Positions 15,530 to 23,487 of a stretch of DNA of 43,036 bases are shown here, piece by piece. Below the pieces are notes generated by a model, which did not search any database, had not been told where the DNA came from, and worked only from the letters and a program-made list of their open reading frames with translations. Where the stretch lies: NCBI GenBank assembly GCA_947307175.1, contig CAMZIK010000014.1:1-43036 (forward strand), written 5' to 3'. The position numbers and the translations under genes were made by a program. Position 1 is the first letter of the stretch; every line of letters begins with the position of its first letter. This DNA comes from an uncultured Clostridia bacterium (GTDB lineage: Bacteria > Bacillota > Clostridia > Oscillospirales > Ruminococcaceae).

Positions 15530-16501
15530 ATGATCACTAATGACAAAAGCATTATATTTGAAAAATTCGGCGAAAAGCATCTTGAAGAGGCTGTCAGGCT
15601 GGCACTTGCGGAGCTTGATGCGGAAAGAATACATTGCCCTGATCTGCCTTGTGAGGATTTCAGCGAACAGCTGACAGGGATCCTGCACTGGTTAAGCAGT
15701 CAGCCATTTGGGAAAGCCGCACTTTGTGATGGAAAGCTTGTGGGCTATCTGGTTTTTGCAGGTCCCTGGGACGGATTTTTCGGAGATGTAAAGGGCGTGT
15801 TTTCACCGCTCGGCGGCAGCGCATTTTCCTATGAGTATAAAAACCGAGGCAGGTTGGCTTCAATGCTTTTTGCAAGCGCAGCAGAGGAGTTTGTAAAACA
15901 AGGCGTTTTCAGCTGTGCTTTGAGCAGATATGCTCACGATGAGGAAACGTTGCGCTCCTTTGTGCTAAATGGCTTCGGTATACGCTGTTCGGACGCTGTC
16001 AGGGAAATCTCAGACTTTGCTCTTTCACATAATTCGGGCGACATTCATTTTGCTGAATTGCCGCCAGAAGAATTTGAAAGAATACGGAAACTAAAAAACG
16101 GACTTGTAAAGCATCTGGAAAGAGCGCCGACATTCTTCCCGACTGATATGGAGCATTACGAGCAGTGGTTCAAGAAAGAAGATATGCGGGTGTTTGCCGC
16201 AGAGGCAGACGGTGAAATTATCGGCTTTATCTCCTTGGAGGATGATGCAGAAAACTTTATTACCGAGCACGACAAGATGAAAAATATCTGCGGTGCATAC
16301 TTTGATGAAAAATATCGCGGCGGCGGCACGGCACAAGGCTTGCTTGCCTTTATCATTGACACGCTTAAAACTGAGGGTGTAACGCACTTAGGTGTGGACT
16401 GCGAAACACTTAATCCTAACGCACTTAATTTCTGGAGCAAGTATTTTGAGCTATACACATATTCCTTTGCAAGAAGAATTGACGAGCGCATTGTGTTATA
16501 A
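15530..16501 (+). CDS. Two-domain GNAT acetyltransferase
   Basis: Acetyl-CoA-dependent N-acetyltransferase, 323 aa, about twice a single GNAT domain. The N-terminal half is a degenerate GNAT fold (LVGYLVFAGPW, then RLASMLFASAAEEFV). The C-terminal half has a good motif A: FDEKYRGGGTAQGLLAFIIDTL (the Q/RxxGxG/A-type acetyl-CoA loop), followed by GVDCETLNPNALNFWSKYF. ATG 15530 is preferred because GAAAGGA lies about 12 nt upstream; ATG 15518 abuts it. The substrate is unknown. It stands alone between two terminators. Confidence 0.82.
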   Translation: MITNDKSIIFEKFGEKHLEEAVRLALAELDAERIHCPDLPCEDFSEQLTGILHWLSSQPFGKAALCDGKLVGYLVFAGPWDGFFGDVKGVFSPLGGSAFSYEYKNRGRLASMLFASAAEEFVKQGVFSCALSRYAHDEETLRSFVLNGFGIRCSDAVREISDFALSHNSGDIHFAELPPEEFERIRKLKNGLVKHLERAPTFFPTDMEHYEQWFKKEDMRVFAAEADGEIIGFISLEDDAENFITEHDKMKNICGAYFDEKYRGGGTAQGLLAFIIDTLKTEGVTHLGVDCETLNPNALNFWSKYFELYTYSFARRIDERIVL

Positions 16502-16511
16502 CATGAACAAA

Positions 16512-16543
16512 AAAACCTGTCAGAATTGTTCTGGCAGGTTTTG
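16512..16543. terminator. Terminator between convergent genes
   Basis: AACCTGTCAGAA (16514-16525) pairs with TTCTGGCAGGTT (16529-16540) around a 3-nt loop, flanked by A-run and T-run, so it may serve both strands. Confidence 0.8.
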
Positions 16544-16594
16544 CTTGTATATTGAGAAGAATATCTCGTCTGCATTTTTTTGTCGCTCGTTTCT

Positions 16595-17431
16595 TTATTT
16601 CACGATGAAGTCCTTGTCCTTTTCAAATCCGCCGTATTCTTCAAGTTTAACCGTCACAGGCGCCTCTTTCAGCTTTTCTGCAAGCTCCTTTGCGGCAGTG
16701 CTGTCAGCAAAAGATGCGGTAAGCTCTTTTCCGTTTACGGAGACAAGTAGTTTCGACTCTGATTTTTCATCGTTCAGCGGGAGCGACTCAAACCATTCCT
16801 TTACCTCGTCCTTCGACGCATCAGCAGCGAACCGCTTGCCCTCCAACTGTTTGCCTATCTTCACAAGGTCAGCGATATTCTTTTCACTTGTGGCGATACC
16901 GCTGCTGCCCGATGTGCAGAACGCAATGACCGTCTTGTCTGAGAAGTCATAGCTTTCAAGGAATGTGTCGATAATGCGCGGCTCCTCTCCCCACCATATC
17001 GGGTAGCCCAGGAATATCGTGTCGTAGCTGTCGATAGATTTTATCGGGTCAGCGATTTTCGGGCGGACAGACTTATCGTTCTGCTCCTTGTTGGCGCGGC
17101 AGTTGTCGTCCTGATAGTGTATATCATCATCAGTGTATGGCTCAGCCGCCTCGATCACATAGCTGTCAGCACCCGTCAGCTCGATAAGATATTTCGCTAT
17201 CTTTTCGGTGTTGCCCGTGCGCGAGAAATAGATGACCAGCGTGCTTTTGTCTGTCGATCTGCTTTCTTGCTTTGAACTGTCGCCCTCTGATGCAGAGCTT
17301 TTGGTTTGAGTTTCCTTTGCCGATGATTGCAAAGAATCGCTTGCAGATGAGTCCGTGCCGCTTGATGAAGAACCGCAGGAAACAAAGCACAGCCCCACGA
17401 TGCTTATAAGCAATAATATCAGTTTTTTCAT
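16595..17431 (-). CDS. Flavodoxin-domain lipoprotein
   Basis: A 278-residue exported lipoprotein. The signal peptide MKKLILLLISIVGLCFVSC ends in a Cys for lipid attachment. A Ser-rich linker follows, then a flavodoxin domain from about residue 62 (VIYFSRTGNTEKIAKYL is the FMN loop; TIFLGYPIWWGEEPRI is the typical WWG segment). The last ~50 residues (LLVSVNGKELTASFADSTAAKELAE onward) look like the start of a cyclophilin-like domain often fused to such flavodoxins. It stops after YGGFEKDKDFIVK, well short of the usual ~110 residues. GAGG precedes ATG 17431, which is better than the upstream in-frame ATG. It probably acts in extracytoplasmic redox reactions. Confidence 0.85.
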   Translation of the reverse strand: MKKLILLLISIVGLCFVSCGSSSSGTDSSASDSLQSSAKETQTKSSASEGDSSKQESRSTDKSTLVIYFSRTGNTEKIAKYLIELTGADSYVIEAAEPYTDDDIHYQDDNCRANKEQNDKSVRPKIADPIKSIDSYDTIFLGYPIWWGEEPRIIDTFLESYDFSDKTVIAFCTSGSSGIATSEKNIADLVKIGKQLEGKRFAADASKDEVKEWFESLPLNDEKSESKLLVSVNGKELTASFADSTAAKELAEKLKEAPVTVKLEEYGGFEKDKDFIVK

Positions 17432-17530
17432 AGTCAAACCTCGCTTTCTTTGTTTTTCGTATGCCATATCACTTAGCCGGGTTTATCGAGCGACCCCTGT
17501 TGCTTTTGGTCATCGATCAAATTTCAGCTT

Positions 17531-17959
17531 TCAAAACCAACCCCAACGCTCACTTTCGGGCAATGCATAATATGCTTTTACATAGTCCAATAGTGCGTAT
17601 GCATTTAAATGATTTGAATTGAACAGAGCTTTAATATTCGAGCTGACATTTCCGTGATAATGAAAAAAATATCTGCAGTATATTTTCTTTTCATCCATCG
17701 CATCAGCAAGAATATCATCTGTGTTCAATATACATTTGTATTTATTGTTTTCATCGCACTCAAGGAATGCAATGGGCTCACCTTTATACTCGATCCCCCA
17801 GATAGTATGCTGCCTCCCCGAATAATCAGGAACATATTGAGCTATCTGCAGCAATAATTCCGATAGCCTGATCCCGCTTTCAAAGAAGATATATTCCCCG
17901 TTAGGAGCTGTACAAACATCTCCTAAACAAACACTATCTCTTTCGGCTTTTATTCTCAT
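17531..17959 (-). CDS. Hypothetical protein, 142 aa
   Basis: Not recognised. It is a soluble protein starting MRIKAERDSVCLGDVCTAPN and ending LPESERWGWF. The ATG at 17959 is chosen because CGGAG lies 8 nt upstream and a TTGACG/TATACT promoter stands about 35 bp before it. The longer frame reaching 18040 would run through that promoter. A conserved pattern FLECDENNKYKC is compatible with an immunity-like or SMI1-like small domain, but nothing is certain. It is divergent from the operator-controlled gene at 18107 and has its own promoter, so it need not belong to that regulon. Confidence 0.65.
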   Translation of the reverse strand: MRIKAERDSVCLGDVCTAPNGEYIFFESGIRLSELLLQIAQYVPDYSGRQHTIWGIEYKGEPIAFLECDENNKYKCILNTDDILADAMDEKKIYCRYFFHYHGNVSSNIKALFNSNHLNAYALLDYVKAYYALPESERWGWF

Positions 17960-17993
17960 ATTTTCATCTCCGTATACAGCCGTTGTTTCCAAC

Positions 17994-18022
17994 AGTATAT
18001 CACGAGCGAAACAAATCGTCAA
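17994..18022 (-). promoter_or_regulatory. Promoter of the 142-aa protein gene
   Basis: On the minus strand: TTGACG (18022-18017), 17-bp spacer, TATACT (17999-17994). Confidence 0.85.
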
Positions 18023-18039
18023 TGCTTTTGCCGCTTTCA

Positions 18040-18073
18040 TGCACCATTTTCGGTACATAAGTTGTGGTATTGT
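18040..18073 (+). promoter_or_regulatory. WYL-regulon operator A with extended -10
   Basis: TGCACC-ATTTTC-GGTACA at 18040-18057, a gapped palindrome. Exactly 10 nt follow before TATTGT (18068-18073), which carries the extended TGG. There is no recognisable -35; the operator occupies its place. Confidence 0.75.
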
Positions 18074-18106
18074 TGTTTTAGAAAAAAACAGCAAGGAGTG
18101 ACCACA

Positions 18107-19054
18107 ATGAAAAAACTGCTTAGATTTATCGAAAACGAGAACTATCGAAAATGGCTGGAGGAGCACAGCGATCTGCTGTGGGAAAAACAGTATCTGCACC
18201 TGATTTTCACTGCGCCTATCGACATCAGTGAAAAGCTTAAACTGCTCAATGAATACGAGGCGGAAGCGAGAAAGGATAAGTATGCGTCAGAATACTTTGA
18301 TGCTGCCCGCAGTTACCTCAAAGCAGCTGTCAGAGCGCTGAACAGTACGGACAACGGTGTGCTTTTTCAGCTCACCGAAAAGTTCAGGGACGAAAACGGC
18401 GAAATAAAGACCTGGACAGCTCCGTACCCATCATACCAAAGCATTCTTGACTGTTTTGCCGAGGATTATGGTGAGATAGGCGAGGAGAGTGATTTTGAAG
18501 ATTGGTGGAACGTGGTGGAGCAGTATACCCTGCGTGACGGAAGGTATGAATGGGATGCGCAATTTTTGATGAGTAACAGCGGTAGTGTCTGGAAAGCCGA
18601 TTTTCTTAACAATACAATATACGGCGATAACAACAGTGCGAGAAAGATTTTGGGACTTGATTTTGACCTCAACCTGCCCTCGCCGTTCAAACCTGGTGAT
18701 CTCATCTATATCGATTGCCGCCCATTCCACAAACCGCAGTATGCCGTCGTTATCTATTCCGATAACAAGTTCAACAACGACTGCTGTTCGCCCAGCTGCC
18801 TGTATTATGACAATGGCGAGCTGAACATCAGGAGCATAAAGCATATGTACGGCGGCTTTGAGAACTTTTCGGCACTGCTGCGTGCAGGCATCGTTGAAAC
18901 GATCTCTTCTGAGTACAGCGACCATTTTCTTGTCGATGTCAGCAAGTACATCAAGGCACACCCTGACTGCACAAAAAAGATAGAAGATATGCACACTGTC
19001 TATTCGCCGAGCATCGAATTTGAACGAAGATTGAAAAACTTTATACGAGAATAA
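18107..19054 (+). CDS. Hypothetical protein, 315 aa, operator A-controlled
   Basis: Not recognised. It is a soluble, acidic protein starting MKKLLRFIENENYRKWLEEH after an AAGGAG site. The N-terminal ~110 residues are predicted helical (repeated Leu/Glu/Lys and Tyr). The centre has FKPGDLIYIDCRPFHKPQYAV, which looks like a small beta-barrel (SH3-like) stretch. The C-terminus is helical. The length and lack of signal peptide suggest a cytoplasmic protein. It is the first member of the set of genes sharing the TGYACC-N6-GGTACA operator. The long antisense frame over this gene lacks any ribosome site. Confidence 0.75.
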   Translation: MKKLLRFIENENYRKWLEEHSDLLWEKQYLHLIFTAPIDISEKLKLLNEYEAEARKDKYASEYFDAARSYLKAAVRALNSTDNGVLFQLTEKFRDENGEIKTWTAPYPSYQSILDCFAEDYGEIGEESDFEDWWNVVEQYTLRDGRYEWDAQFLMSNSGSVWKADFLNNTIYGDNNSARKILGLDFDLNLPSPFKPGDLIYIDCRPFHKPQYAVVIYSDNKFNNDCCSPSCLYYDNGELNIRSIKHMYGGFENFSALLRAGIVETISSEYSDHFLVDVSKYIKAHPDCTKKIEDMHTVYSPSIEFERRLKNFIRE

Positions 19055-19124
19055 CCAAACATACCAAAGGCTCACCCTGTGAAAAAACAGAGTGTGCTTT
19101 TTGATTGTAAAACAGCATATCCAA

Positions 19125-19158
19125 TGCACCATTTTCGGTACATCGCCTGTGCTATGCT
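19125..19158 (+). promoter_or_regulatory. WYL-regulon operator B with extended -10
   Basis: TGCACC-ATTTTC-GGTACA at 19125-19142, then 10 nt, then TATGCT (19153-19158) with extended TGC. The 18-bp operator is identical to operator A. Confidence 0.8.
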
Positions 19159-19187
19159 GATGGCAGAATAGCAAAGGAGCTGATAGA

Positions 19188-20492
19188 ATGAATGTCAGAA
19201 TAATGTCAAGAGAAGATATCGAGAAAAAGAAATGGTACGCATTTTTTGGCGAGAAAACCGCCGTTGTCAGCTTTTACAGCGAACGCCTCGGCGGTCAGGT
19301 CGATTATTCAAAGTGCAGTGCTAAAGTCCTGCACATACCGCTTGAGGACATCGACTATGACGACCTCGCCTGCGCTGACGATATAGCTTTCTATTTCACT
19401 CAGGCAGCCGAAGCCGCAGAGTTTATCCACAGTGCAGTCAAGGACGGCTGCGACATCGTCTGCCAGTGCGAAGACGGTGTGGGTGTAAGTGCAGGCTGTG
19501 CAGCGGCGATACTTGAATTTTACGAGGGCTGCGGAATGGCTGTTTTTGCAAACGAAAAATACTTTACAAACAAGCTGGTCTATCAGAAAATGTATGATGC
19601 GCTCTCGGCAGTAAGCAATAGCGCAACCCAAAGGAAAAGCTCCGTCGAGGTGGCGGTCGCTTCCCTCACGCAGATCAAGAAACTTATCCACAGCGGAAAG
19701 CTCACCTCGGATACAGCCGTCATCAGCTTTTATGATGTCGGCATAGAACCCGTCTGGTTCGGCAGTAAGCAGGCAGCCGTGTTCACGATTGCGCTTGACG
19801 ACCTGTCCAAAGACGAGATAAAGCAGCGTTATGGCAGCACAAATAACTATTTTCAGAAAGCCGACACGGTCGCAAGGTTTATCACTGACGCTGTGAAAAA
19901 GGGCAGAAAGATCATCTGTCAGTGCGAAATGGGAATGAGCCGCAGTGCCGCCTGTGCAGCTGCGATTCTGGAGTATTTCTGCGGCAGCGGCATCAGCATT
20001 TTTGCGGACAAAAGATACTCGCCAAACAGAGTAGTCTTTCAGAAACTTTATTCCGCCCTGTGCCGTGATGGCGTTAAATCTGCCGACCTGCCCGAAAACA
20101 CCAACTGCTGTGCTGAAAGCAAACGCAAGCGCCTTGCCGACCTTGTCGCTGCAATGATAAACGACCTTATCCGCACAGCGTCCGACGGCGCGTATGACCT
20201 TCACGGCGGCATTTCAGGCTATGTTATCGTGACCTCGGATAGGGTGATCCATTACTACGATCTTTGGAATCCCGAGGTCAAGTATGCCATTCTGCGTGAG
20301 TTCTTTGAGAAGTACAGCGCAGATGACATCGAGTATATAAAGGTCTCAACGTGGCACACAAAGTTCACTCCGAAAAAAGTATTTGACGTTGACAGCGAAA
20401 CGGGCGTGCTGTATTTCACCGAGCGCGATTCATCATATATTGACACCATTATAAACAGATTTTCCGTAACAGGAGAGGAGGCTTTCGATTGA
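19188..20492 (+). CDS. Tandem tyrosine-phosphatase-like protein
   Basis: A 434-residue cytoplasmic protein with two related halves and a C-terminal domain. Both halves share a VVSFYS/VISFYD strand, an IPLEDIDYDD/IALDDLSKDE segment, a helix (AAEFIHSAVKDGCDIVCQC / VARFITDAVKKGRKIICQC) and then a P-loop-like motif. In the second half, CEMGMSR (Cys246 to Arg252) fits the CX5R signature of dual-specificity phosphatases, followed by SAACAAAILEYF. In the first half, CEDGVGV (Cys94) lacks the Arg and is probably inactive. Residues about 310-434 are an unknown domain. The site AAAGGAG precedes it. The SLOG-like gene overlaps its stop by 4 nt. Confidence 0.75.
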   Translation: MNVRIMSREDIEKKKWYAFFGEKTAVVSFYSERLGGQVDYSKCSAKVLHIPLEDIDYDDLACADDIAFYFTQAAEAAEFIHSAVKDGCDIVCQCEDGVGVSAGCAAAILEFYEGCGMAVFANEKYFTNKLVYQKMYDALSAVSNSATQRKSSVEVAVASLTQIKKLIHSGKLTSDTAVISFYDVGIEPVWFGSKQAAVFTIALDDLSKDEIKQRYGSTNNYFQKADTVARFITDAVKKGRKIICQCEMGMSRSAACAAAILEYFCGSGISIFADKRYSPNRVVFQKLYSALCRDGVKSADLPENTNCCAESKRKRLADLVAAMINDLIRTASDGAYDLHGGISGYVIVTSDRVIHYYDLWNPEVKYAILREFFEKYSADDIEYIKVSTWHTKFTPKKVFDVDSETGVLYFTERDSSYIDTIINRFSVTGEEAFD

Positions 20493-20896
20493 AAGTTTTT
20501 ATCGGCGGCTCAAAGACACTTGTTCATCTCACGCCGCAGATGTGCAGCCTCCTTGACGAGCTTATCCAAAGCGGCACAGATATACTTGTCGGCGACTGCC
20601 GCGGCGCAGATACGCTCGTTCAGCAGTACCTTGCAAGCAAAGATCATCGCAGGGTAACGGTCTATGCCAGCGGAACTAAAGTCCGCAATAACGCAGGGAA
20701 TTTTGCCGTGAAACTCGTCCCCGCAGACAGTTTGAAAGGCTTTGATTTTTACAAGCAAAAGGATATCGCCATGGCAAATGAAGCCGACAGCGCTCTTATG
20801 TTCTGGGACGGCAAATCCAGAGGCACACAGCATAATATCACCGATATGAAAGCGCAGAACAAGCCATGCACAGTCATTATGTTTTCGGCAGAATAA
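20489..20896 (+). CDS. SLOG-superfamily (DprA/LOG-like) nucleotide-binding protein
   Basis: A 135-residue Rossmann-like protein. It opens KVFIGGSKTL, then VGDCRGADTLVQQYL, the Gly-rich loop and GAD motif seen in SLOG/YpsA-type proteins. A later EADSALMFWDGKSRGTQHNI matches the strand plus Gly-rich segment that binds nucleotide ligands. SLOG proteins bind or process nucleotide-derived molecules, and many occur in conflict and stress loci; the ligand here is unknown. Start is TTG 20489, with AGGAGAGGAG upstream and a TTGA overlap with the phosphatase-like gene, so the two should be co-translated. Confidence 0.75.
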   Translation: MKVFIGGSKTLVHLTPQMCSLLDELIQSGTDILVGDCRGADTLVQQYLASKDHRRVTVYASGTKVRNNAGNFAVKLVPADSLKGFDFYKQKDIAMANEADSALMFWDGKSRGTQHNITDMKAQNKPCTVIMFSAE

Positions 20897-20950
20897 TGTA
20901 CCGAAAATGGTACATCGCCTATTGCAATCTGAGGCAGGATATGGTACAAT
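20897..20950 (+). promoter_or_regulatory. WYL-regulon operator C and promoter of the regulator gene
   Basis: TGTACC-GAAAAT-GGTACA at 20897-20914 is the most symmetric copy. Here a complete promoter lies downstream: TTGCAA at 20922-20927, 17 bp, TACAAT at 20945-20950. The operator therefore ends 7 nt before the -35 instead of replacing it, suggesting autoregulation with different geometry. Confidence 0.8.
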
Positions 20951-20984
20951 GTTTGCAGAAAATATTGGATTGGAGGTATCCGTA

Positions 20985-21968
20985 ATGACAAGCATTGAGC
21001 CGAAAAAACTTGCACTTTTGCGCATCGCGCAAATATTCCACAAATACAGCAACCCCGAGCACCTGCTCACCTACGAGGACATCGCAAACCACCTCAAAAG
21101 CGAGTACGGCATCGAGATAGAGCGCAAAGCTGTCAAGCGCAACATCTCGCTGCTCAAAGAGGCGGGACTTGAAATTTGCTCCACCCGCGTCGGCAGCTAC
21201 CTCGAGGAGCGCGAGTTCACCGACGCAGAACTGCGGATACTAATCGACGGCGTGCTTTCCAGCAAGCACATCTCCGCACGGTATTCCAAAGACCTTATCG
21301 AAAAGCTCGTCAGGCTCTCGGATAAGTATTTCCGAGCCCGCGTGCAGTATGTCCATTCGGTCGACGAGTGGAACAAGACCGACAACAAGGAGCTGTTTTT
21401 CAATATCGAAATGATAGACGAGGCTATCTCCCGCAAAAAGCAGGTCACCTTTGACTACAATAAGTACGGCGCAGATAAAAAGCTCCATAAAACCAAGACC
21501 CATACCGTCAGCCCCTACCAGCTTATACTTCACAACCAAAGGTACTATCTTATGGGGCGCAGCGAAAAGTGGCAGAACATGGGCTATTACCGCCTCGACA
21601 GAATAACGGGCATCGCCATAACCGACGAAAAGCTCGCACCGATAACGACCATAAAAGGCTTCGAGCACGGCATAAATTATAAGGAGATCTCCACCGCGCT
21701 GCCGTATATGTATACCGATGAGCCGAAGTATGTCGAGTTCATCGCAGACGAGGCAGTCATCGACCAGGTCATCGACTGGTTCGGCAAGGATATCCGCATC
21801 GCAAGACAAAGCGAGGATACCCTCTGCGTCACCGTCAAGGTCAGCCCGATGGCAATGCACCTGTGGGCAATGCAGTACGCCGAGCACGTCACAGTCACCA
21901 AACCACAAACCCTTGTGGACAAAATAAAAGCCACCCTCAAAACCGCAACCGAAAAATACGAAAGGTAG
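20985..21968 (+). CDS. HTH-WYL transcriptional regulator
   Basis: A 327-residue DeoR/YafY-type regulator. Residues about 10-65 form a winged helix-turn-helix (LLTYEDIANHLKSEYGIEIERKAVKRNISLL). The WYL domain starts near residue 145 (QVTFDYNKYG, SPYQLILHNQRYYLMGRSE, MGYYRLDRI) and is followed by the WCX C-terminal extension. WYL domains bind ligands such as nucleic acids or nucleotides, and such regulators often control conflict-linked genes. TGGAGG precedes ATG 20985. Operator C lies upstream of its own promoter, and the same operator recurs at four other promoters within 9 kb, so it is the obvious candidate for the binding protein. Confidence 0.9.
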   Translation: MTSIEPKKLALLRIAQIFHKYSNPEHLLTYEDIANHLKSEYGIEIERKAVKRNISLLKEAGLEICSTRVGSYLEEREFTDAELRILIDGVLSSKHISARYSKDLIEKLVRLSDKYFRARVQYVHSVDEWNKTDNKELFFNIEMIDEAISRKKQVTFDYNKYGADKKLHKTKTHTVSPYQLILHNQRYYLMGRSEKWQNMGYYRLDRITGIAITDEKLAPITTIKGFEHGINYKEISTALPYMYTDEPKYVEFIADEAVIDQVIDWFGKDIRIARQSEDTLCVTVKVSPMAMHLWAMQYAEHVTVTKPQTLVDKIKATLKTATEKYER

Positions 21969-21977
21969 GTAAGAATT

Positions 21978-22724
21978 ATGTGTAAAGATGCATTTGAAAC
22001 ACAAAGGCAGGACTTTTTGTTCTATTGTTTATTTGGTATTACAAAAACTGAAGCTGATTGTGAGATAGATAAGCATAAGCTGGCGTTTTATGCCTGCATT
22101 GATCGTGCCTATCGAGATTTGTCAAGAACAGTGAAGTATGTTGAAACGGTTAGTAGTCTGGACGAAATGAAGAAAAGAGACCCTGAAAAGAGAAAATCAT
22201 TTATAAAACTAAAAGATGATTTTAAAGACAAGATAAAGGAAATTATTGTAGAATACATATTTGGTGGTACTGAAAAAATCCAAGTAAAAAACAAGATATC
22301 TTCTGAACCAGAACAGTTTGATGATTGGCACAAGGAATTGTGTGATAAGATCGTTAATGCTTCTAAAAGTGATGATTTTAAAATGCTGTTTGAAAAGGAA
22401 GATGACAGTTCATCATATTTAAGCTATGGTCAAGCACAAAAGTGGGTAAATATGACTCTAAAGTACATGGTAATAATGGGACTGCTCAATTTTGATGAGT
22501 ATAAAGAATGCTTGCATGTACCAATAGACAGGTATATTCTTAGGGAAATCCTGGGAGGCGGAGAAAAGTATAACGGAAAAGCATGGAGTCAAATTAATTA
22601 TGAGGAATATAAAGAGATTCGGAAGAAAATAGATAGCGAAAAAGGAACCCAAACCGCAATTGAGTGGGAATCTATAGTATGGTTAAAACAAGCAAAGGAA
22701 GAGAATGAGAATAAGAACAAATAA
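21978..22724 (+). CDS. Hypothetical protein, 248 aa, downstream of the WYL regulator
   Basis: Not recognised. It is a soluble, Lys/Glu-rich, mainly helical protein starting MCKDAFETQRQDFLFYCLFG. Its notable segment is YGQAQKWVNMTLKYM, then CLHVPIDRYIL and WSQINYEEY, which look like a conserved C-terminal core. It is clearly more AT-rich than the WYL gene 9 nt upstream, so it may be a later insertion into the operon. It ends at a terminator. Position suggests an effector or accessory protein of the regulon; nothing in the sequence shows an activity. Confidence 0.7.
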   Translation: MCKDAFETQRQDFLFYCLFGITKTEADCEIDKHKLAFYACIDRAYRDLSRTVKYVETVSSLDEMKKRDPEKRKSFIKLKDDFKDKIKEIIVEYIFGGTEKIQVKNKISSEPEQFDDWHKELCDKIVNASKSDDFKMLFEKEDDSSSYLSYGQAQKWVNMTLKYMVIMGLLNFDEYKECLHVPIDRYILREILGGGEKYNGKAWSQINYEEYKEIRKKIDSEKGTQTAIEWESIVWLKQAKEENENKNK

Positions 22725-22730
22725 AACTCT

Positions 22731-22754
22731 GAACCGCCTCGGCGGTTCTTTTTT
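22731..22754 (+). terminator. Terminator after the WYL operon
   Basis: GAACCGC-CTCG-GCGGTTC with a following T-run. Confidence 0.9.
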
Positions 22755-22759
22755 GCCCA

Positions 22760-22793
22760 TGCACCGTTTTTGGTACATCGCCTGTGCTATGCT
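22760..22793 (+). promoter_or_regulatory. WYL-regulon operator D with extended -10
   Basis: TGCACC-GTTTTT-GGTACA at 22760-22777, then 10 nt, then TATGCT (22788-22793) with extended TGC. Confidence 0.78.
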
Positions 22794-22829
22794 TGTGATA
22801 GAAACAAAAAAACCGAAAGGATGTCTGCA

Positions 22830-23336
22830 ATGAAAAACAAACAGCTTGAAGCCGCACTCGGTGAAAAGTTTGCATTTATGAAGCGCACCACAACCGCAGA
22901 AAGTACAAGCTATCAGCGCTGGGGCTGCGAGTGCGGCGACGGGTGGCATCAGCTGATCCACGACCTCTGTGCCGAGATCTCGGAGGCGTATTCGCAGGTG
23001 GGAAAGAAGCACGACATCATCGTCTTGCAGGTCAAGCAGAAATTCGCAAAGCTTCGGTTTTATTATACCTTCGAGGGTGTCCCCGCAGGGCTGACGATAG
23101 ATTTTCTCGGCTCAGGCACCCTGCGGACAGACCCCGACGATGATACCGCGCCCGATGATGTCAAGGCTCTGCACGCAAAGATAAAGGATATTGTACGCAG
23201 GTACGAGGAAAAAAGCGGCACCGTCTGCGAGTTTTGCGGCGCAGCAGGCACGCTCAGAAAACTTGAAAACGGCTGGCTGAAAACACTGTGCAACGATTGT
23301 TATGAAAAGAAGATCTCGGAACAAAATCAGAGGTAA
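22830..23336 (+). CDS. Hypothetical zinc-ribbon protein, 168 aa, operator D-controlled
   Basis: It is a 168-residue protein starting MKNKQLEAALGEKFAFMKRT, with GAAAGG 9 nt upstream of ATG 22830 (ATG 22821 abuts that site). The N-terminal part has CECGDGWHQLI. The C-terminal part has a clear zinc ribbon: VCEFCG, then 20 residues, then LCNDCYEKK. The middle is a beta-rich segment (KFAKLRFYYTFEG) that resembles small proteins seen as phage or accessory genes. No catalytic motif is visible. It is behind operator D and separate from the following operon, which has its own promoter. Confidence 0.72.
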   Translation: MKNKQLEAALGEKFAFMKRTTTAESTSYQRWGCECGDGWHQLIHDLCAEISEAYSQVGKKHDIIVLQVKQKFAKLRFYYTFEGVPAGLTIDFLGSGTLRTDPDDDTAPDDVKALHAKIKDIVRRYEEKSGTVCEFCGAAGTLRKLENGWLKTLCNDCYEKKISEQNQR

Positions 23337-23384
23337 CAACAAACTGTCTAAAATTTTGGACTCGTATTGTTTGTTCACAATTTG

Positions 23385-23413
23385 TTGACGAAATCGGATT
23401 TTGATTCTGATAT
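23385..23413 (+). promoter_or_regulatory. Possible promoter of the AAA+ operon
   Basis: TTGACG at 23385-23390 with TGATAT 17 bp later; TATGAT is 3 nt further. A 16-bp inverted repeat, GTCTAAAATTTTGGAC, lies at 23346-23361 just upstream and might be an operator. Confidence 0.5.
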
Positions 23414-23487
23414 GATGAATACACAGACAGCGGAAAGACCGGAAACAAATGATCAAGTGCCGCAAATGCGGAGAAAGTGAGGACATT

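Noticed and set aside
19308..20204. Minus-strand open frame of 298 codons
   Set aside because: Antisense to the phosphatase-like gene, without start signal or recognisable domain.
21240..22004. Minus-strand open frame of 254 codons rich in Asp, Val, Gly and His
   Set aside because: Antisense to the WYL regulator; the low-complexity pattern is a codon-bias artefact.
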